From: Pseudomonadales bacterium | GTDB taxonomy: Bacteria; Pseudomonadota; Gammaproteobacteria; Pseudomonadales; Azotimanducaceae | Length of the DNA stretch: 47,867 bases | Assembly: GCA_028283025.1 (NCBI GenBank) | Contig: JAPYNO010000006.1 | Coordinates: forward strand, 1 to 47,867 | Direction: 5' to 3' | Shown here: piece by piece, positions 35,328 to 44,419 of the stretch | Layout: the number at the start of each line of letters is the position of its first letter | How positions within the stretch are numbered: position 1 is the first letter of the stretch | The notes under the pieces: generated by a model | Databases searched by the model: none | What the model was told of the DNA's origin: nothing | Seen by the model: the letters and a program-made list of their open reading frames with translations, nothing else | Position numbers and translations under genes: made by a program

Positions 35328-37103
35328 CTATGCGAAGCTCACGAGCAGGTCATCGACTTCAACCTTGTCGCCTTCAGCCACATGCACTTCATTGACCTCG
35401 CCATCTTGCGCACTGACGACCTCGGTTTCCATTTTCATGGCTTCGAGTACGAGCAGCACGTCACCGGTTTTGATATGGTCTCCAGGCTTGACCAGCACCT
35501 TGAAGACATTGCCTGCGAGCGCGGCTCGCGTGCTGCCTCCGGCGCGCGCTGAGCGCTGCTTTGGCGCCTCGACAGGTGAGATGTGAGTGAGCTTGCCACT
35601 TGGCGCGACTTCCACCTCATAGGCGCGCCCATCGACCCGCACCGAGTAGCACTCGACACCGGAGCTTGTAGGTGCCGGTTTAGCAGGCTTCGCGTCTGCA
35701 TCGGGAGGTGCTTCAAAAGCCGCTGGATTGTCTCGCTCCTTCAAGAACTTGAGCCCGATCTGGCCGAACAAGGCGTAGGTGAGCACATCGTCTACGACAT
35801 ATTCGGCCAAGCGTATGCCTTGCGCTTTGGCAGTCTGTTGTAATTCATCGGTGAGCTTGTCGAGCTCGGGCTCAAGGAGATCTGCAGGCCGGCAGGTGAT
35901 TGGCTCGCCGCCCTCAAGCACCTTCGCCCGCAGCTTGGCATCGACAGGTGCTGGCGTCGCGCCGTATTCGCCCTTGAGCAGCGCGGACACCTCGCGGGTG
36001 ATCGATTTGTAGCGCTCGCCAGTGATGACATTGATCACCGCCTGCGTGCCGACGATCTGCGATGTAGGCGTGACCAGCGGAATGACGCCGAGTTCTTCAC
36101 GAACACGCGGAATCTCCTCAAGCACCTCATCGAGCCGGTGGCTCGCTTTTTGTTCGCCGAGCTGGCTCTCTAGGTTGGTGAGCATGCCGCCCGGCACTTG
36201 CGCAACGAGAATGCGCGAATCGACACCGCGCAGCGAGCCTTCAAAGGCCGCATATTTCTTGCGCACGTCGCGAAAATACGCAGCGACTTCTTCAATGCGC
36301 GCCATGTCAAGACCAGTTTCGCGCGGTGTGCTTGCAAGAATGGCGACCAAGGTTTCGGTGGCTGAATGACCGTAGGTCATACTCATTGAAGAGATGGCGG
36401 TGTCCAGATTGTCGATGCCTGCTTCAATGGACTTCAAGTAAGTGGCTGTGGACATGCCGGTCGTCGCATGACTTTGCATATGGATGGGAATGTCGAGCGC
36501 TTCTTTGAGGCGGCTGACGAGCTCGAACGCCACATAGGGCTTCAAGAGGCCGGCCATATCCTTGATGCACAAGGAATCCGCTTGCATATCCTCAATCTTG
36601 CGCCCTAAATCGACCCATAGGTCGATGTCATGCAGATGGCTGACGGTGTAGGAAATAGTCCCTTGCGCGTGTTTGCCGACCTCGCGAACAGCTTTGATCG
36701 CGGTCTCAAGATTGCGCATGTCGTTGAGCGCATCAAAGACGCGAAAGACATCGACGCCATTGTCGGCGGCGCGCTCAACGAAGCGCCTCACCACATCGTC
36801 AGCATAGTGCCGGTAGCCCAAGAGGTTCTGGCCGCGCAAGAGCATTTGCTGGCGCGTCTTCGGCATGGCGGCTTTCAGCTTGCGAATGCGCGTCCACGGA
36901 TCTTCGCCGAGATAGCGAATGCAAGCATCGAAGGTCGCTCCGCCCCAGGACTCGACCGCCCACAGCCCGAGCTCATCGAGCTTCGGCGCAATCGGCAGCA
37001 TATCCTCGGTGCGCATGCGCGTGGCAAGCAAGCTTTGATGCGCATCGCGCAATACCACATCGGTGATGGCAAGTGGTGCGTGTCCGGCATCCATCGAACT
37101 CAC
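35328..37103 (-). CDS. oadA: Oxaloacetate decarboxylase alpha subunit with biotin carrier
   Basis: A 591-residue biotin enzyme. The N-terminal carboxyltransferase ([42 protein letters not shown]) ends near 460. A proline/alanine linker leads to a biotin-carrier domain with EAMKMETE. Start options are GTG 37103, which overlaps the oadG stop as GTGA, and ATG 37094, preceded by GGTGAG; the choice is open. It transfers CO2 from oxaloacetate to biotin, for release by the beta subunit. Confidence 0.9.
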   Translation of the reverse strand: MSSMDAGHAPLAITDVVLRDAHQSLLATRMRTEDMLPIAPKLDELGLWAVESWGGATFDACIRYLGEDPWTRIRKLKAAMPKTRQQMLLRGQNLLGYRHYADDVVRRFVERAADNGVDVFRVFDALNDMRNLETAIKAVREVGKHAQGTISYTVSHLHDIDLWVDLGRKIEDMQADSLCIKDMAGLLKPYVAFELVSRLKEALDIPIHMQSHATTGMSTATYLKSIEAGIDNLDTAISSMSMTYGHSATETLVAILASTPRETGLDMARIEEVAAYFRDVRKKYAAFEGSLRGVDSRILVAQVPGGMLTNLESQLGEQKASHRLDEVLEEIPRVREELGVIPLVTPTSQIVGTQAVINVITGERYKSITREVSALLKGEYGATPAPVDAKLRAKVLEGGEPITCRPADLLEPELDKLTDELQQTAKAQGIRLAEYVVDDVLTYALFGQIGLKFLKERDNPAAFEAPPDADAKPAKPAPTSSGVECYSVRVDGRAYEVEVAPSGKLTHISPVEAPKQRSARAGGSTRAALAGNVFKVLVKPGDHIKTGDVLLVLEAMKMETEVVSAQDGEVNEVHVAEGDKVEVDDLLVSFA

Positions 37104-37333
37104 CGAGACTTCTCTGTTCGGTAGCGGTTCACGGCGGCAGTGATCGCTGCGATGTGCGCGTGCGGCGGGCTAGCCGAGGATTCGTCGAGACTCGGGACAT
37201 CTGCCTTCGCAAAGCGAGTGAGCGCGAAGGACATGGTTCGAGTGGCGATGATGAGCAGAACCAGGAATACGAATACGGAACCGATGCCCGCAAGCATGAG
37301 TTCCATGCCTTGAGATAACAGTGATTCTTGCAT
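37100..37333 (-). CDS. oadG: Oxaloacetate decarboxylase gamma subunit
   Basis: A 77-residue protein with one membrane segment ([19 protein letters not shown]) and a short cytoplasmic tail ending [13 protein letters not shown], typical of OadG, which tethers OadA to OadB and may supply a metal ligand. The C-terminal histidine-bearing part agrees. Its stop overlaps the oadA GTG. Confidence 0.85.
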   Translation of the reverse strand: MQESLLSQGMELMLAGIGSVFVFLVLLIIATRTMSFALTRFAKADVPSLDESSASPPHAHIAAITAAVNRYRTEKSR

Positions 37334-37360
37334 GCAATCGTTCTACAGCGTATATCGAAT

Positions 37361-37501
37361 TCAGAAGACTTGAAGAATCCCGGAAAAAAACAGCCTGTCC
37401 ACGACCGCGCTGACAAGCGCGATACCCACCACAACGAGGGTCAGCACGCCAAGCAGCCGCCAGCCGTGGAACTTGCCTGAATTTTGTATTTCCTGATCCA
37501 T
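37361..37501 (-). CDS. Small single-pass membrane protein upstream of oadG
   Basis: A 46-residue frame starting at ATG 37501 and ending in TGA, 27 bp before oadG. The N-terminus is polar (MDQEIQNSGKFHGWR) and one hydrophobic segment follows (LLGVLTLVVVGIALVSAVV), then DRLFFSGILQVF. I do not recognise a family. It may be a co-transcribed accessory peptide of the sodium pump, which also uses a small single-pass subunit. No strong ribosome site is seen, so the call is moderate. Confidence 0.5.
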   Translation of the reverse strand: MDQEIQNSGKFHGWRLLGVLTLVVVGIALVSAVVDRLFFSGILQVF

Positions 37502-37522
37502 TCAAAACCATTCTTAGTAAGC

Positions 37523-37670
37523 TCTGAACAAGTCCATCCTTGGACTTGTTCAGACTCGCAAATCAGAATTACGATTCTGATTTGCTCGCGCCTTCAATGC
37601 CTTACGGCACTGAAGGCGGTGGCACATCCATGTGCCACACGGGAAGCTCTGTTATTCAGAGCTTCCCGTG
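37523..37670. repeat. Cluster of five tandem hairpins upstream of tRNA-Arg
   Basis: Five adjoining inverted repeats. Arms: 37523-37536 with 37541-37554 (14 bp), 37558-37569 with 37574-37585 (12 bp), 37589-37601 with 37606-37618 (13 bp, one mismatch), 37619-37627 with 37630-37638 (9 bp, too tight a loop unless it frays) and 37638-37651 with 37657-37670 (14 bp). Loops are TCCT, TACG, TTAC, CC and TTATT. The block fills the space between the small oad-linked gene and tRNA-Arg(ACG). An inverted, shortened version is at 40619-40672. Confidence 0.85.
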
Positions 37671-37681
37671 TAAAGAAGGAT

Positions 37682-37687
37682 TATAAT
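37682..37687 (+). promoter_or_regulatory. Perfect -10 box of tRNA-Arg(ACG)
   Basis: TATAAT lies 14 bp before the tRNA. The -35 position would fall inside the last arm of the hairpin cluster, where TTCAGA (37655-37660) and GAGCTT (37659-37664) are only weak matches, so the hairpin could influence promoter access. Confidence 0.5.
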
Positions 37688-37701
37688 GCGCCACTTGACG
37701 T

Positions 37702-37778
37702 GCGTCCGTAGCTCAGTAGGACAGAGCACCAGGCTACGAACCTGGGGGCCAGGGGTTCGAATCCTCTCGGACGCGCCA
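37702..37778 (+). tRNA. tRNA-Arg (anticodon ACG)
   Basis: A 77-base cloverleaf: acceptor GCGTCCG pairs with CGGACGC, the anticodon stem CCAGG/CCTGG carries the loop CTACGAA (anticodon ACG), and the T-loop is TTCGAAT. CCA is encoded. It follows TATAAT and the hairpin cluster. The 134 bp after it, before ygfZ, show no feature. Confidence 0.96.
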
Positions 37779-37912
37779 GTCTTCGCCTAGTGCTCGCAGC
37801 CTCAATCAATCGCGCAATCAGTCGCGTGCGAGGGCATAAAGTGTGCCGCCAGTGGTGAAACTTCGGCGGGTTTGTTAGTGTTTGCGATCAATCATTTGCT
37901 TGCGCACTTTTC

Positions 37913-38731
37913 TTGACCACACCAGCATCGATCATTGCGCTCGACTCGCTCGCGGCGTGGACGCTCAAGGGGCCTGGCGCAAGCGAGTTCTTGCAAGGCT
38001 ATGTCACCTCAGATCTTGGCACGCTGCGTACGGGCCGCTGGCAGGTGACCGCCTTTTGCACGATCAAAGGCAGAGTGCTGGCGACCGCCTATGTCACAGG
38101 AGCATCAGGCGAAGTCACGTTCCTCATGCCAGAAGACATGATTGAGCCTGTATTGACCTCGCTCAAGAAGTACCTTGCGTTTGCTCGCGGCGCTGAACTG
38201 GTTCATGTGCCGAAACGGGCCATCGCGAGCATCGGCGATCTTGACTATCCTGCCGTTGATTTGCCGAGTGATGCTCGCCTAGGCTTAAAGCTTGCTAGCT
38301 CCACAAAGGAAGCAAATGCAGCGGACTGGGACGAATCGACCTGGCGCTGGTTTGAGATCAACGCCGGGTTTGCGCAGGTCACACAGCCTGTGAGTGGGGC
38401 CTTTCTGCCACAGATGCTTGGGCTTGATGATCTCGGCGCGGTGAGCTTCTCCAAGGGCTGCTATCTTGGCCAAGAAGTCGTGACGCGCGCGGCGCACAAG
38501 GGGCAAGTGAAGCGTCGCATCCGGCGCATCGCGCTTGCGAGCGAGACCGCCCCTCAGATCGGTCAGAAGCTCTTTGATGCTAATGGCCGCGAGTGCGGCG
38601 TGATCGTCGCTTGCGCACCGAATCCGCACGACTCGGCAGCAACAAGCGCACTCGCAGTCGTCAGCGGCGATCTCACATTGCCCTTAAGTGTTGCCGAAGT
38701 TGTCGAAGCTGTCGAAAAACCCACGACTTAA
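37913..38731 (+). CDS. ygfZ: YgfZ/GcvT-like folate-binding protein
   Basis: A 272-residue protein of the YgfZ family. The motif KGCYLGQEVV, whose Cys is needed for iron-sulfur cluster repair, is present, with LQGYVTSDL at the N-terminus. YgfZ helps assemble Fe-S enzymes such as MiaB in a folate-dependent way. The only start in the right place is TTG 37913 and no ribosome site is obvious. It lies 24 bp before the FabY-like gene. Confidence 0.85.
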   Translation: MTTPASIIALDSLAAWTLKGPGASEFLQGYVTSDLGTLRTGRWQVTAFCTIKGRVLATAYVTGASGEVTFLMPEDMIEPVLTSLKKYLAFARGAELVHVPKRAIASIGDLDYPAVDLPSDARLGLKLASSTKEANAADWDESTWRWFEINAGFAQVTQPVSGAFLPQMLGLDDLGAVSFSKGCYLGQEVVTRAAHKGQVKRRIRRIALASETAPQIGQKLFDANGRECGVIVACAPNPHDSAATSALAVVSGDLTLPLSVAEVVEAVEKPTT

Positions 38732-38755
38732 TGGCAATTTCCATATAATTTTCAC

Positions 38756-40618
38756 ATGGCTCATCTTCCTGTCATCGTCGGTTTCGGCGGCGCGAATCCC
38801 GCCGGGCGCCTCTCCATGCACCACGCATACCGCCGCATGGTCCTCGATCATCTGTCGGCAGATAAGCAAACATCGACCTACGAAGCGCTCGCCGGACTCA
38901 TGGGCTTGGAAGATTCCTCGGCATCGAGCGAAGCGCGCGCGTACATGCGAGACCACACACTGATACGCCGTATCGAGCATTTTGACCCGAATGACTACTA
39001 CTGCCACAGGCACATGCGCCTGCGACCCGATGATGGCGAGACCCACAAGTTCACCACGCGCCGTCGTTTGCTACCGAGGCAAATACCTGAGAATTGGACA
39101 GTGCGCGCAATCGACAGGGATCACGTCGAGATTGAAGTGACCGGCGACCTCGTTTCGCTGATCCCCGACAAGCAGTCGCTCGGCGTCTCCGCCGCCGGAC
39201 AATTGCCGAGCGGCTTCAATCCCGCCGAACATTATCAATCGCGCAGCCATCCAAAGGGACTGCAGCTCGCCGTGTTCGGCGCATCCGATACGCTCAATTC
39301 GCTCGGCCTCGATATGCGGGAAATCCACAAGAAGATCGGCCCGGATCAAACGGCGGTGTTCGCGGGCAGCTGCATGAGCCAACTCGATACCGAGGGCAAC
39401 GGCGGATTGCTGCAGGCGCCATTGCTCGGCAAACGGACTTCCGCCAAGCAACTGACCCTTGGCCTTGTTGACATGCCTGGCGCCTTCGTGAACGCCTATG
39501 TACTCGGTAGCGTTGGACTCACCGGCGCCTGCGTCGGCGCTTGCGCGACCTATCTCTTCAATCTACAACAGGCGGTGCTCGCGATTCGCGAAGGCCGATG
39601 CCGCCTCGCTATCGCAGGCGGCGCAGAAGCACCCTTGACGCCATACGTCATTGAAGGGTTTCGCACCATGGGCGCGGTCGGCACCGATGAAGACATGCGG
39701 ACGCTCGACGGCGTGGACGAGCCTGACTATCGAAGAGCCTGCCGACCGTTTGCCGAGAACTTCGGGTTCACCCTGTCCGAAGGCTGCGTGTTTGCGATTC
39801 TCATGGACGATGCGCTCGCGCTCGAACTCGGGCTGCCGCTCTACGGCGCTGTGCCGGGCATCTACTGCAATGCCGATGGCTTCAAGCATTCGATCCCCGG
39901 ACCTGGTGTCGGCAACTACCTCACAGTTGCCAAGGCCATGTCGCTTGGGCGCTCAATGCTCGGCGAAGAAAGCCTCAAGAATCGAAGTTATATGCACGCA
40001 CACGGCACAGGCACGCCGCAAAATCGAGTGACCGAATCGCACATCTTGAGCGAGCTGGCTAAAGCCTTTGGCATCAAAGACTGGCCGGTCGCCGCCGTCA
40101 AATCCATGCTTGGACATTCGCTCGCTTGCGCATCTGGCGACCAGCTCATCGCATCGCTCGGCACATGGCACGACGGCTTGATCCCCGGCATTCCGACCAT
40201 CAATGACATCGCCGATGATGTGCATCAAACGGGCCTGCGCTTCGCTATTGAACCGATTGAAGTCGGCAGCCAAGGCATGGACATGGCATTCGTCAATTCC
40301 AAAGGCTTCGGCGGCAACAATGCCACCGCCTTGGTGCTCGCGCCGCACATCGTCGAGATGCTCCTGCGTACCAAGCACGGCGACAAGGCCATGCTCGCCC
40401 ACAAGCGCAAGTTGGAACAGACGCGCGAGGCAAGGGAGGACTATGACAGAAGCGCATCAGATGGCGACTTCCGCACGATCTACAAGTTTGGCGAGGATGT
40501 CATCCAAGGCGAAGAATTGAGCTTGAGCGACGAGTTGATTGGGCTGCCAGGCTTCGAGAACGCGGTCGAACTCGAACAAGAAAATCCGTTCACAGAGTAT
40601 CTTCGCCGGCAGCAATAA
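38756..40618 (+). CDS. fabY: Beta-ketoacyl-ACP synthase, FabY type
   Basis: A 620-residue thiolase-fold synthase, much longer than FabB or FabF (about 410). The active-site cysteine is in VGACATYLF, and the two histidines are in HAHGTGTPQNR and KSMLGHSLACA. The extra N-terminal 170 residues and overall length match Pseudomonas FabY, which makes acetoacetyl-ACP to start fatty-acid synthesis. No strong ribosome site precedes the ATG. The gene ends directly against a hairpin that probably terminates it and the convergent rimI. Confidence 0.82.
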   Translation: MAHLPVIVGFGGANPAGRLSMHHAYRRMVLDHLSADKQTSTYEALAGLMGLEDSSASSEARAYMRDHTLIRRIEHFDPNDYYCHRHMRLRPDDGETHKFTTRRRLLPRQIPENWTVRAIDRDHVEIEVTGDLVSLIPDKQSLGVSAAGQLPSGFNPAEHYQSRSHPKGLQLAVFGASDTLNSLGLDMREIHKKIGPDQTAVFAGSCMSQLDTEGNGGLLQAPLLGKRTSAKQLTLGLVDMPGAFVNAYVLGSVGLTGACVGACATYLFNLQQAVLAIREGRCRLAIAGGAEAPLTPYVIEGFRTMGAVGTDEDMRTLDGVDEPDYRRACRPFAENFGFTLSEGCVFAILMDDALALELGLPLYGAVPGIYCNADGFKHSIPGPGVGNYLTVAKAMSLGRSMLGEESLKNRSYMHAHGTGTPQNRVTESHILSELAKAFGIKDWPVAAVKSMLGHSLACASGDQLIASLGTWHDGLIPGIPTINDIADDVHQTGLRFAIEPIEVGSQGMDMAFVNSKGFGGNNATALVLAPHIVEMLLRTKHGDKAMLAHKRKLEQTREAREDYDRSASDGDFRTIYKFGEDVIQGEELSLSDELIGLPGFENAVELEQENPFTEYLRRQQ

Positions 40619-40672
40619 GGAAGCTCTGCAACAGAGCTTCCCGTGCAGCACATGGATGGACTTGTTCAGAGG
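40619..40672. terminator. Hairpin terminator, shortened inverted copy of the tandem hairpin element
   Basis: A 10-bp hairpin GGAAGCTCTG/CAGAGCTTCC (40619-40628 with 40632-40641) starts one base after the fabY stop codon. It is followed by CCGTG, CACATGGATG and GGACTTGTTCAGA. These match, in inverted order, pieces of the first, fourth and fifth hairpins at 37523-37670. The last piece overlaps the rimI stop codon (40666-40668). Confidence 0.65.
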
Positions 40673-41139
40673 CCAACAGTTCGCTGATAGACATAGGCGT
40701 CCTCAACGCCGACCTGCGCTCGATAATAGTCGCGCTTCAGACCGACTTGACGAAAGCCGAGCTGATCATAGAAGGCCCGTGCGGCATGATTCGATGGCCT
40801 GACCTCCAAGTAGGCACGCGCCGCACCACGCATCCGCGCATGACCCATGAGCGCACGCATCAGGAATTGCCCCACCCCCTGCCCCTGCCATGCTTTCCCG
40901 ACCGAGACATTGCAGATGTGCGCTTGCCGCAGCTGCACATCCATGACCGCATAGCCACAAATTGCCTCTTCGGGCTGGGCATCTTCACACACAAGGACGC
41001 AGTGATAGCCGCTGCGCACACAGTGCTCGAATGCGCGTCGAGGCCAAGGAAACTCATAGACCGATTGTTCGATCGCAATGACCTCGGACAGGTCCGCAGC
41101 GCGCATGGCGCGAATAACCAGCGATAAGTCTCGTCGCAT
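40666..41139 (-). CDS. rimI: Ribosomal-protein S18 alanine N-acetyltransferase
   Basis: A 157-residue GNAT enzyme. The acetyl-CoA loop QGQGVGQFLM follows the strand HICNVSVGKAW, and ARAYLEVRPSNHAARAFYDQLGF is the conserved C-terminal part. It acetylates the N-terminus of ribosomal protein S18. Start at ATG 41139 is chosen because the RimI domain begins there; the longer frame to 41271 overlaps the HolD-like gene. The stop codon lies inside the repeat at 40619-40672. Confidence 0.9.
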   Translation of the reverse strand: MRRDLSLVIRAMRAADLSEVIAIEQSVYEFPWPRRAFEHCVRSGYHCVLVCEDAQPEEAICGYAVMDVQLRQAHICNVSVGKAWQGQGVGQFLMRALMGHARMRGAARAYLEVRPSNHAARAFYDQLGFRQVGLKRDYYRAQVGVEDAYVYQRTVGL

Positions 41140-41167
41140 TGCTTGAAGTTGGCACTCTGGCAAGTCG

Positions 41168-41770
41168 TTAGCACCGCGCTTCAAGTGCTGCCCACAACTC
41201 GCGACGAATGTGAGTGGCCATGAGGTCGATATCTGAGCCAAGCACCCACACCTCGGCTTGCCCAACCGCATCGCGCTCAGGAAAGGAACGCCACTTTCCC
41301 GCGCCTATGAGCAAATTGGCAAGCGCATCTCCGCGCACCCAGATGAGGGTATCGGCCTGCACATAGCCAAGCAGCGCCCTCTGCGCAGCCGCCGCATCGG
41401 CTTGCGGCAAGCCCGGAATCGGCCAGTCGAATCGACCTTCGCGCACCAAAATCTCGGCATCGAATGCGTGCGATGATCGCAGCAGGTCGAGCCAGAAGGC
41501 GCGTTCCTGATGAATCGAGTCATCGATGAGCGCATGGTGTCCGCCACTGCGAAGGCTGAGCGCCCGGTAGTTGACAGCCGGGCCTTCTTCCCGCATCGCA
41601 ACGCTTGGCGACACTTGCGGCGGCGCCTCTTTTGGCGGCAGATGCCGAGCAACTGCCGTCTTCGGTTCGGACGGCTCGGTGATTGGCACCAACTGAGGCT
41701 TGCTGCGAGGCACCCAGACATCAATGCCAAGCGCATCGAGAATGCGATACTGACGTGCGCTAAGCGTCAA
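41168..41770 (-). CDS. holD: Probable DNA polymerase III psi subunit (HolD-like)
   Basis: A 200-residue protein. The N-terminus RILDALGIDVWVPRS matches the LGI-x-x-W-x-x-R motif by which HolD binds the clamp-loader and chi. The rest (a proline-rich linker and a C-terminal domain) is not obviously alike. Location immediately upstream of rimI repeats the holD-rimI order of many gammaproteobacteria. The start TTG 41770 overlaps the symporter stop region. The family assignment is moderate because psi is highly divergent. Confidence 0.6.
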   Translation of the reverse strand: MTLSARQYRILDALGIDVWVPRSKPQLVPITEPSEPKTAVARHLPPKEAPPQVSPSVAMREEGPAVNYRALSLRSGGHHALIDDSIHQERAFWLDLLRSSHAFDAEILVREGRFDWPIPGLPQADAAAAQRALLGYVQADTLIWVRGDALANLLIGAGKWRSFPERDAVGQAEVWVLGSDIDLMATHIRRELWAALEARC

Positions 41771-43535
41771 CTTCGCCCTGCCCAGGTGCTCGCACCCGCT
41801 CGATCAGCGCTTCGACTTCTTCGGACGGGCGCGCAGTGAACGAGCACACGCCGACCGCCACCACGAAATTCAGCAGCATGCCGACCACGCCGATGCCTTC
41901 GGGCGATATGCCGAAGAGCCAATTGTCGGGCGTATCCTCAAATATCGGCGAGATGCCGCCAATGCCGCGAAAGGCGACGATGTAGAGCAAAGTGAAGGTG
42001 AGACCAGACAACATGCCGGAGACTGCGCCCGCCTTGTTCATGCGTTTTGAAAATACGCCCATGACAATCGGCGGAAACAATGATGCCGCAGCGAGCCCAA
42101 AGGCGAAGGCGACCACTTGCGCAACGAAGCCGGGCGGATTGAAGCCGAGATAGCCTGCGAGCAGAATCGCCAAGGCAGCACTGATTCGACCGGCGCGTAA
42201 CTCTCCACGCTCCGATAAATTCGGCCGTAATTGACGCTTAATGAGATCGTGCGAGACTGCCGCTGAGATCACTAGGAGTAGACCGGCGGCGGTTGACAGC
42301 GCAGCCGCAATGCCGCCTGCCGCCACGAGCGCGATCACCCACGCCGGTAGTTGCGCGATTTCGGGATTGGCAAGCACAATGATGTCGCGGTCAACATGGA
42401 GTTCATTGCCTTGCCAACCGTATTCGCCTGCCTTTTGCTCAAAATCAGCACTGCTGTCGTTGTAGTACTGCACGCGCCCATCGTCGTTCTTGTCTTCAAA
42501 GGCCAAGAGGCCCGTATCCTCCCAGCGACGGAACCAGCCGGGCCGCTCCTCGTAGACGAGATTGCCCTCGGGATGCCCTACGGGGCCTGGCTGAATGGTC
42601 TCGGTCAGGTTGTAGCGTGCGAGTGCCGCCACTGCTGGCGCGGTCGTATAAAGAATAGCGATGAAAATGAGCGCCCAGACCGCTGAGCTGCGCGCATCGC
42701 TGACTTTGCGCACCGTGAAGAAGCGCACCAGAACATGCGGCAATCCAGCAGTGCCGATCATCAGTGCGGCAGTGATGAAAAACAGATCCAGCCTTGAGCG
42801 GCTGCCTTCGGTGTAGCTCGCAAAGCCCAAGTCCTGCACGATGGTATCGAGACGCGCCAAGAGGCTGCCGCCGCCATCTGCAAGGCTCGCGCCGAAGCCT
42901 GCTTGCGGCAAGGCGATGCCGGTGACCTGTATCGAGATGAACACTGCGGGCACTGTGTAGGCGAAGATAAGCACGCAGTACTGCGCGACCTGCGTGTAGG
43001 TGATGCCCCTCATGCCGCCAAGCACGGCGTAGAGAAACACCACGCCCATGCCGAGCACCAGCCCCGTGCCGATATCGAGTTCAAGAAAACGCGAAAAGAC
43101 AATGCCGACACCTCGCATCTGGCCTGCGATGTAGGTAAAAGACACAAGGATGAGGCAGATGACAGCGACCACCGACGCCGTATTCGACGCATAGCGTTCG
43201 CCGATGAACTCGGGCACGGTGAACTTTCCGAAACGCCGCAAGTAAGGCGCAAGCAGCAGTGCCAAGAGCACATAGCCACCCGTCCAGCCCATCAGATAGA
43301 CCGACCCGTCGTAACCCAGAAACGCAATCAGTCCCGCCATGGAGATGAACGAGGCGGCGGACATCCAGTCGGCGGCGGTGGCCATGCCGTTCGCAACCGG
43401 ATGCACCGACTTGCCAGCGATGTAGAAATCGCCGGTGGTACGCACCCGAGACCAAATGGCGATGCCGATATACAGCGCGAAGCTCGCGCCGACGACGACC
43501 AGGGTCAGTAGGCGCAGATGCGCATCGTCGCTCAC
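41760..43535 (-). CDS. Sodium:solute symporter, VC_2705-type large subunit
   Basis: A 591-residue SSS-family transporter with many membrane segments. GGMRGITYTQVAQYCVLIFA, SWASAASF-like ADWMSAASFISMAGL and the C-terminal VGACSF-like region are typical. Residues about 310-360 form a large hydrophilic insert. The DUF4212 gene directly upstream (4-bp overlap) is the small subunit of this two-component group, thought to carry monocarboxylates such as acetate or pyruvate. The ligand is unproven. Confidence 0.82.
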   Translation of the reverse strand: MSDDAHLRLLTLVVVGASFALYIGIAIWSRVRTTGDFYIAGKSVHPVANGMATAADWMSAASFISMAGLIAFLGYDGSVYLMGWTGGYVLLALLLAPYLRRFGKFTVPEFIGERYASNTASVVAVICLILVSFTYIAGQMRGVGIVFSRFLELDIGTGLVLGMGVVFLYAVLGGMRGITYTQVAQYCVLIFAYTVPAVFISIQVTGIALPQAGFGASLADGGGSLLARLDTIVQDLGFASYTEGSRSRLDLFFITAALMIGTAGLPHVLVRFFTVRKVSDARSSAVWALIFIAILYTTAPAVAALARYNLTETIQPGPVGHPEGNLVYEERPGWFRRWEDTGLLAFEDKNDDGRVQYYNDSSADFEQKAGEYGWQGNELHVDRDIIVLANPEIAQLPAWVIALVAAGGIAAALSTAAGLLLVISAAVSHDLIKRQLRPNLSERGELRAGRISAALAILLAGYLGFNPPGFVAQVVAFAFGLAAASLFPPIVMGVFSKRMNKAGAVSGMLSGLTFTLLYIVAFRGIGGISPIFEDTPDNWLFGISPEGIGVVGMLLNFVVAVGVCSFTARPSEEVEALIERVRAPGQGEVDA

Positions 43536-43786
43536 AGCTTGTCCTTGGCCGCAAGAAACTCGGCATCAAGTCGCTTCATCGCGCGTGCGTAATAGATGAG
43601 CACCAGCACAAAGACGAGGATGCTGCCTTGCTGCGCGAACCAGAAACCAAGCTTGAAGCCGCCGAGCATGAACTGATTGAGCCAAGGCGCGAGCAGCAGT
43701 CCGCAGCCGAAGGAAGCAACGAACCAGACGATGAGGCAGCCGGCGATGAGCTTCAAGTTTGCTTGCCAATACTCTTTTGCGGTCAT
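43532..43786 (-). CDS. DUF4212 symporter small subunit
   Basis: An 84-residue protein with two membrane segments (LKLIAGCLIVWFVASFGCG and QGSILVFVLVLIYYA) and the DUF4212 start TAKEYWQANLKL. I use ATG 43786, which overlaps the msrQ stop as ATGA and has GGCAGG upstream; the longer TTG 43822 start is less likely. It overlaps the large subunit gene by 4 bp. Confidence 0.85.
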   Translation of the reverse strand: MTAKEYWQANLKLIAGCLIVWFVASFGCGLLLAPWLNQFMLGGFKLGFWFAQQGSILVFVLVLIYYARAMKRLDAEFLAAKDKL

Positions 43787-44418
43787 GTCGCCTGCCTTGC
43801 TCTTTGCTTTGACCTCATCCAATGATAGACGCGCTCGCCAAGCAGCAGCAGCGTGAAGGCACCATAGATGTACGCATCAACATAGCTGACCTTGGCGAGC
43901 CACGCAATGTGCAGCACTGCCAAGGCCGCAGCCAAGTAGACAAGCCGATGCAAACGCCGCCAGTTCTTCTTCAGACGGCGCTGTGCAGCGCGCGTTGAGG
44001 TGAGCGCGAGGGGAAGTAAGATCAGCAGTGCTCCGCCGCCTGCGATGATGTACGGGCGCTTGCCAAGGTCGGCAAGGAGCGCGGCAAGCTCGGCCCCAGC
44101 AAGAATCCCAAAGTAGGCAGCGAAGTGCATCGCCACATACGCGAAGGCAAAAAGGCCGACCATGCGCCGATAGCGAATCAGGCCGGGTCGCTTGACGAGG
44201 CGCGCTATGCTTGAAACCGAAAGCGTTGCGAGCAGCAGGCGAATGCCCCACTCGCCCAAGCGGTGTACGATGGCCTCGCCCGGGTCCGCACCCAAGGCTT
44301 CGAGGTCTCCTGCGAGCGCACGCCACACATCCCACGCGAGCATCGCCACAGGGATTAGGCAGGCTGCAAAAAGCAGCACTTTTGACCAGACGATTCTCAC
44401 CTTCGGCGTTCTCCACAC
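43783..44418 (-). CDS. msrQ: MsrQ heme-binding membrane subunit
   Basis: A 211-residue membrane protein with about five or six segments and histidines placed as in YedZ/MsrQ (AMHFAAYFGI and the segment RRLHRLVYLAAALAVLHIAW). It passes electrons from the respiratory chain to MsrP. The start is GTG 44418, 1 bp after the msrP stop, or GTG 44400. It overlaps the DUF4212 gene as ATGA. Confidence 0.85.
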   Translation of the reverse strand: MWRTPKVRIVWSKVLLFAACLIPVAMLAWDVWRALAGDLEALGADPGEAIVHRLGEWGIRLLLATLSVSSIARLVKRPGLIRYRRMVGLFAFAYVAMHFAAYFGILAGAELAALLADLGKRPYIIAGGGALLILLPLALTSTRAAQRRLKKNWRRLHRLVYLAAALAVLHIAWLAKVSYVDAYIYGAFTLLLLGERVYHWMRSKQRARQAT

Positions 44419-44419
44419 C

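Noticed and set aside
37523-37670. CRISPR array
   Set aside because: The units are different self-complementary hairpins, not one direct repeat with spacers, and no cas genes are near.
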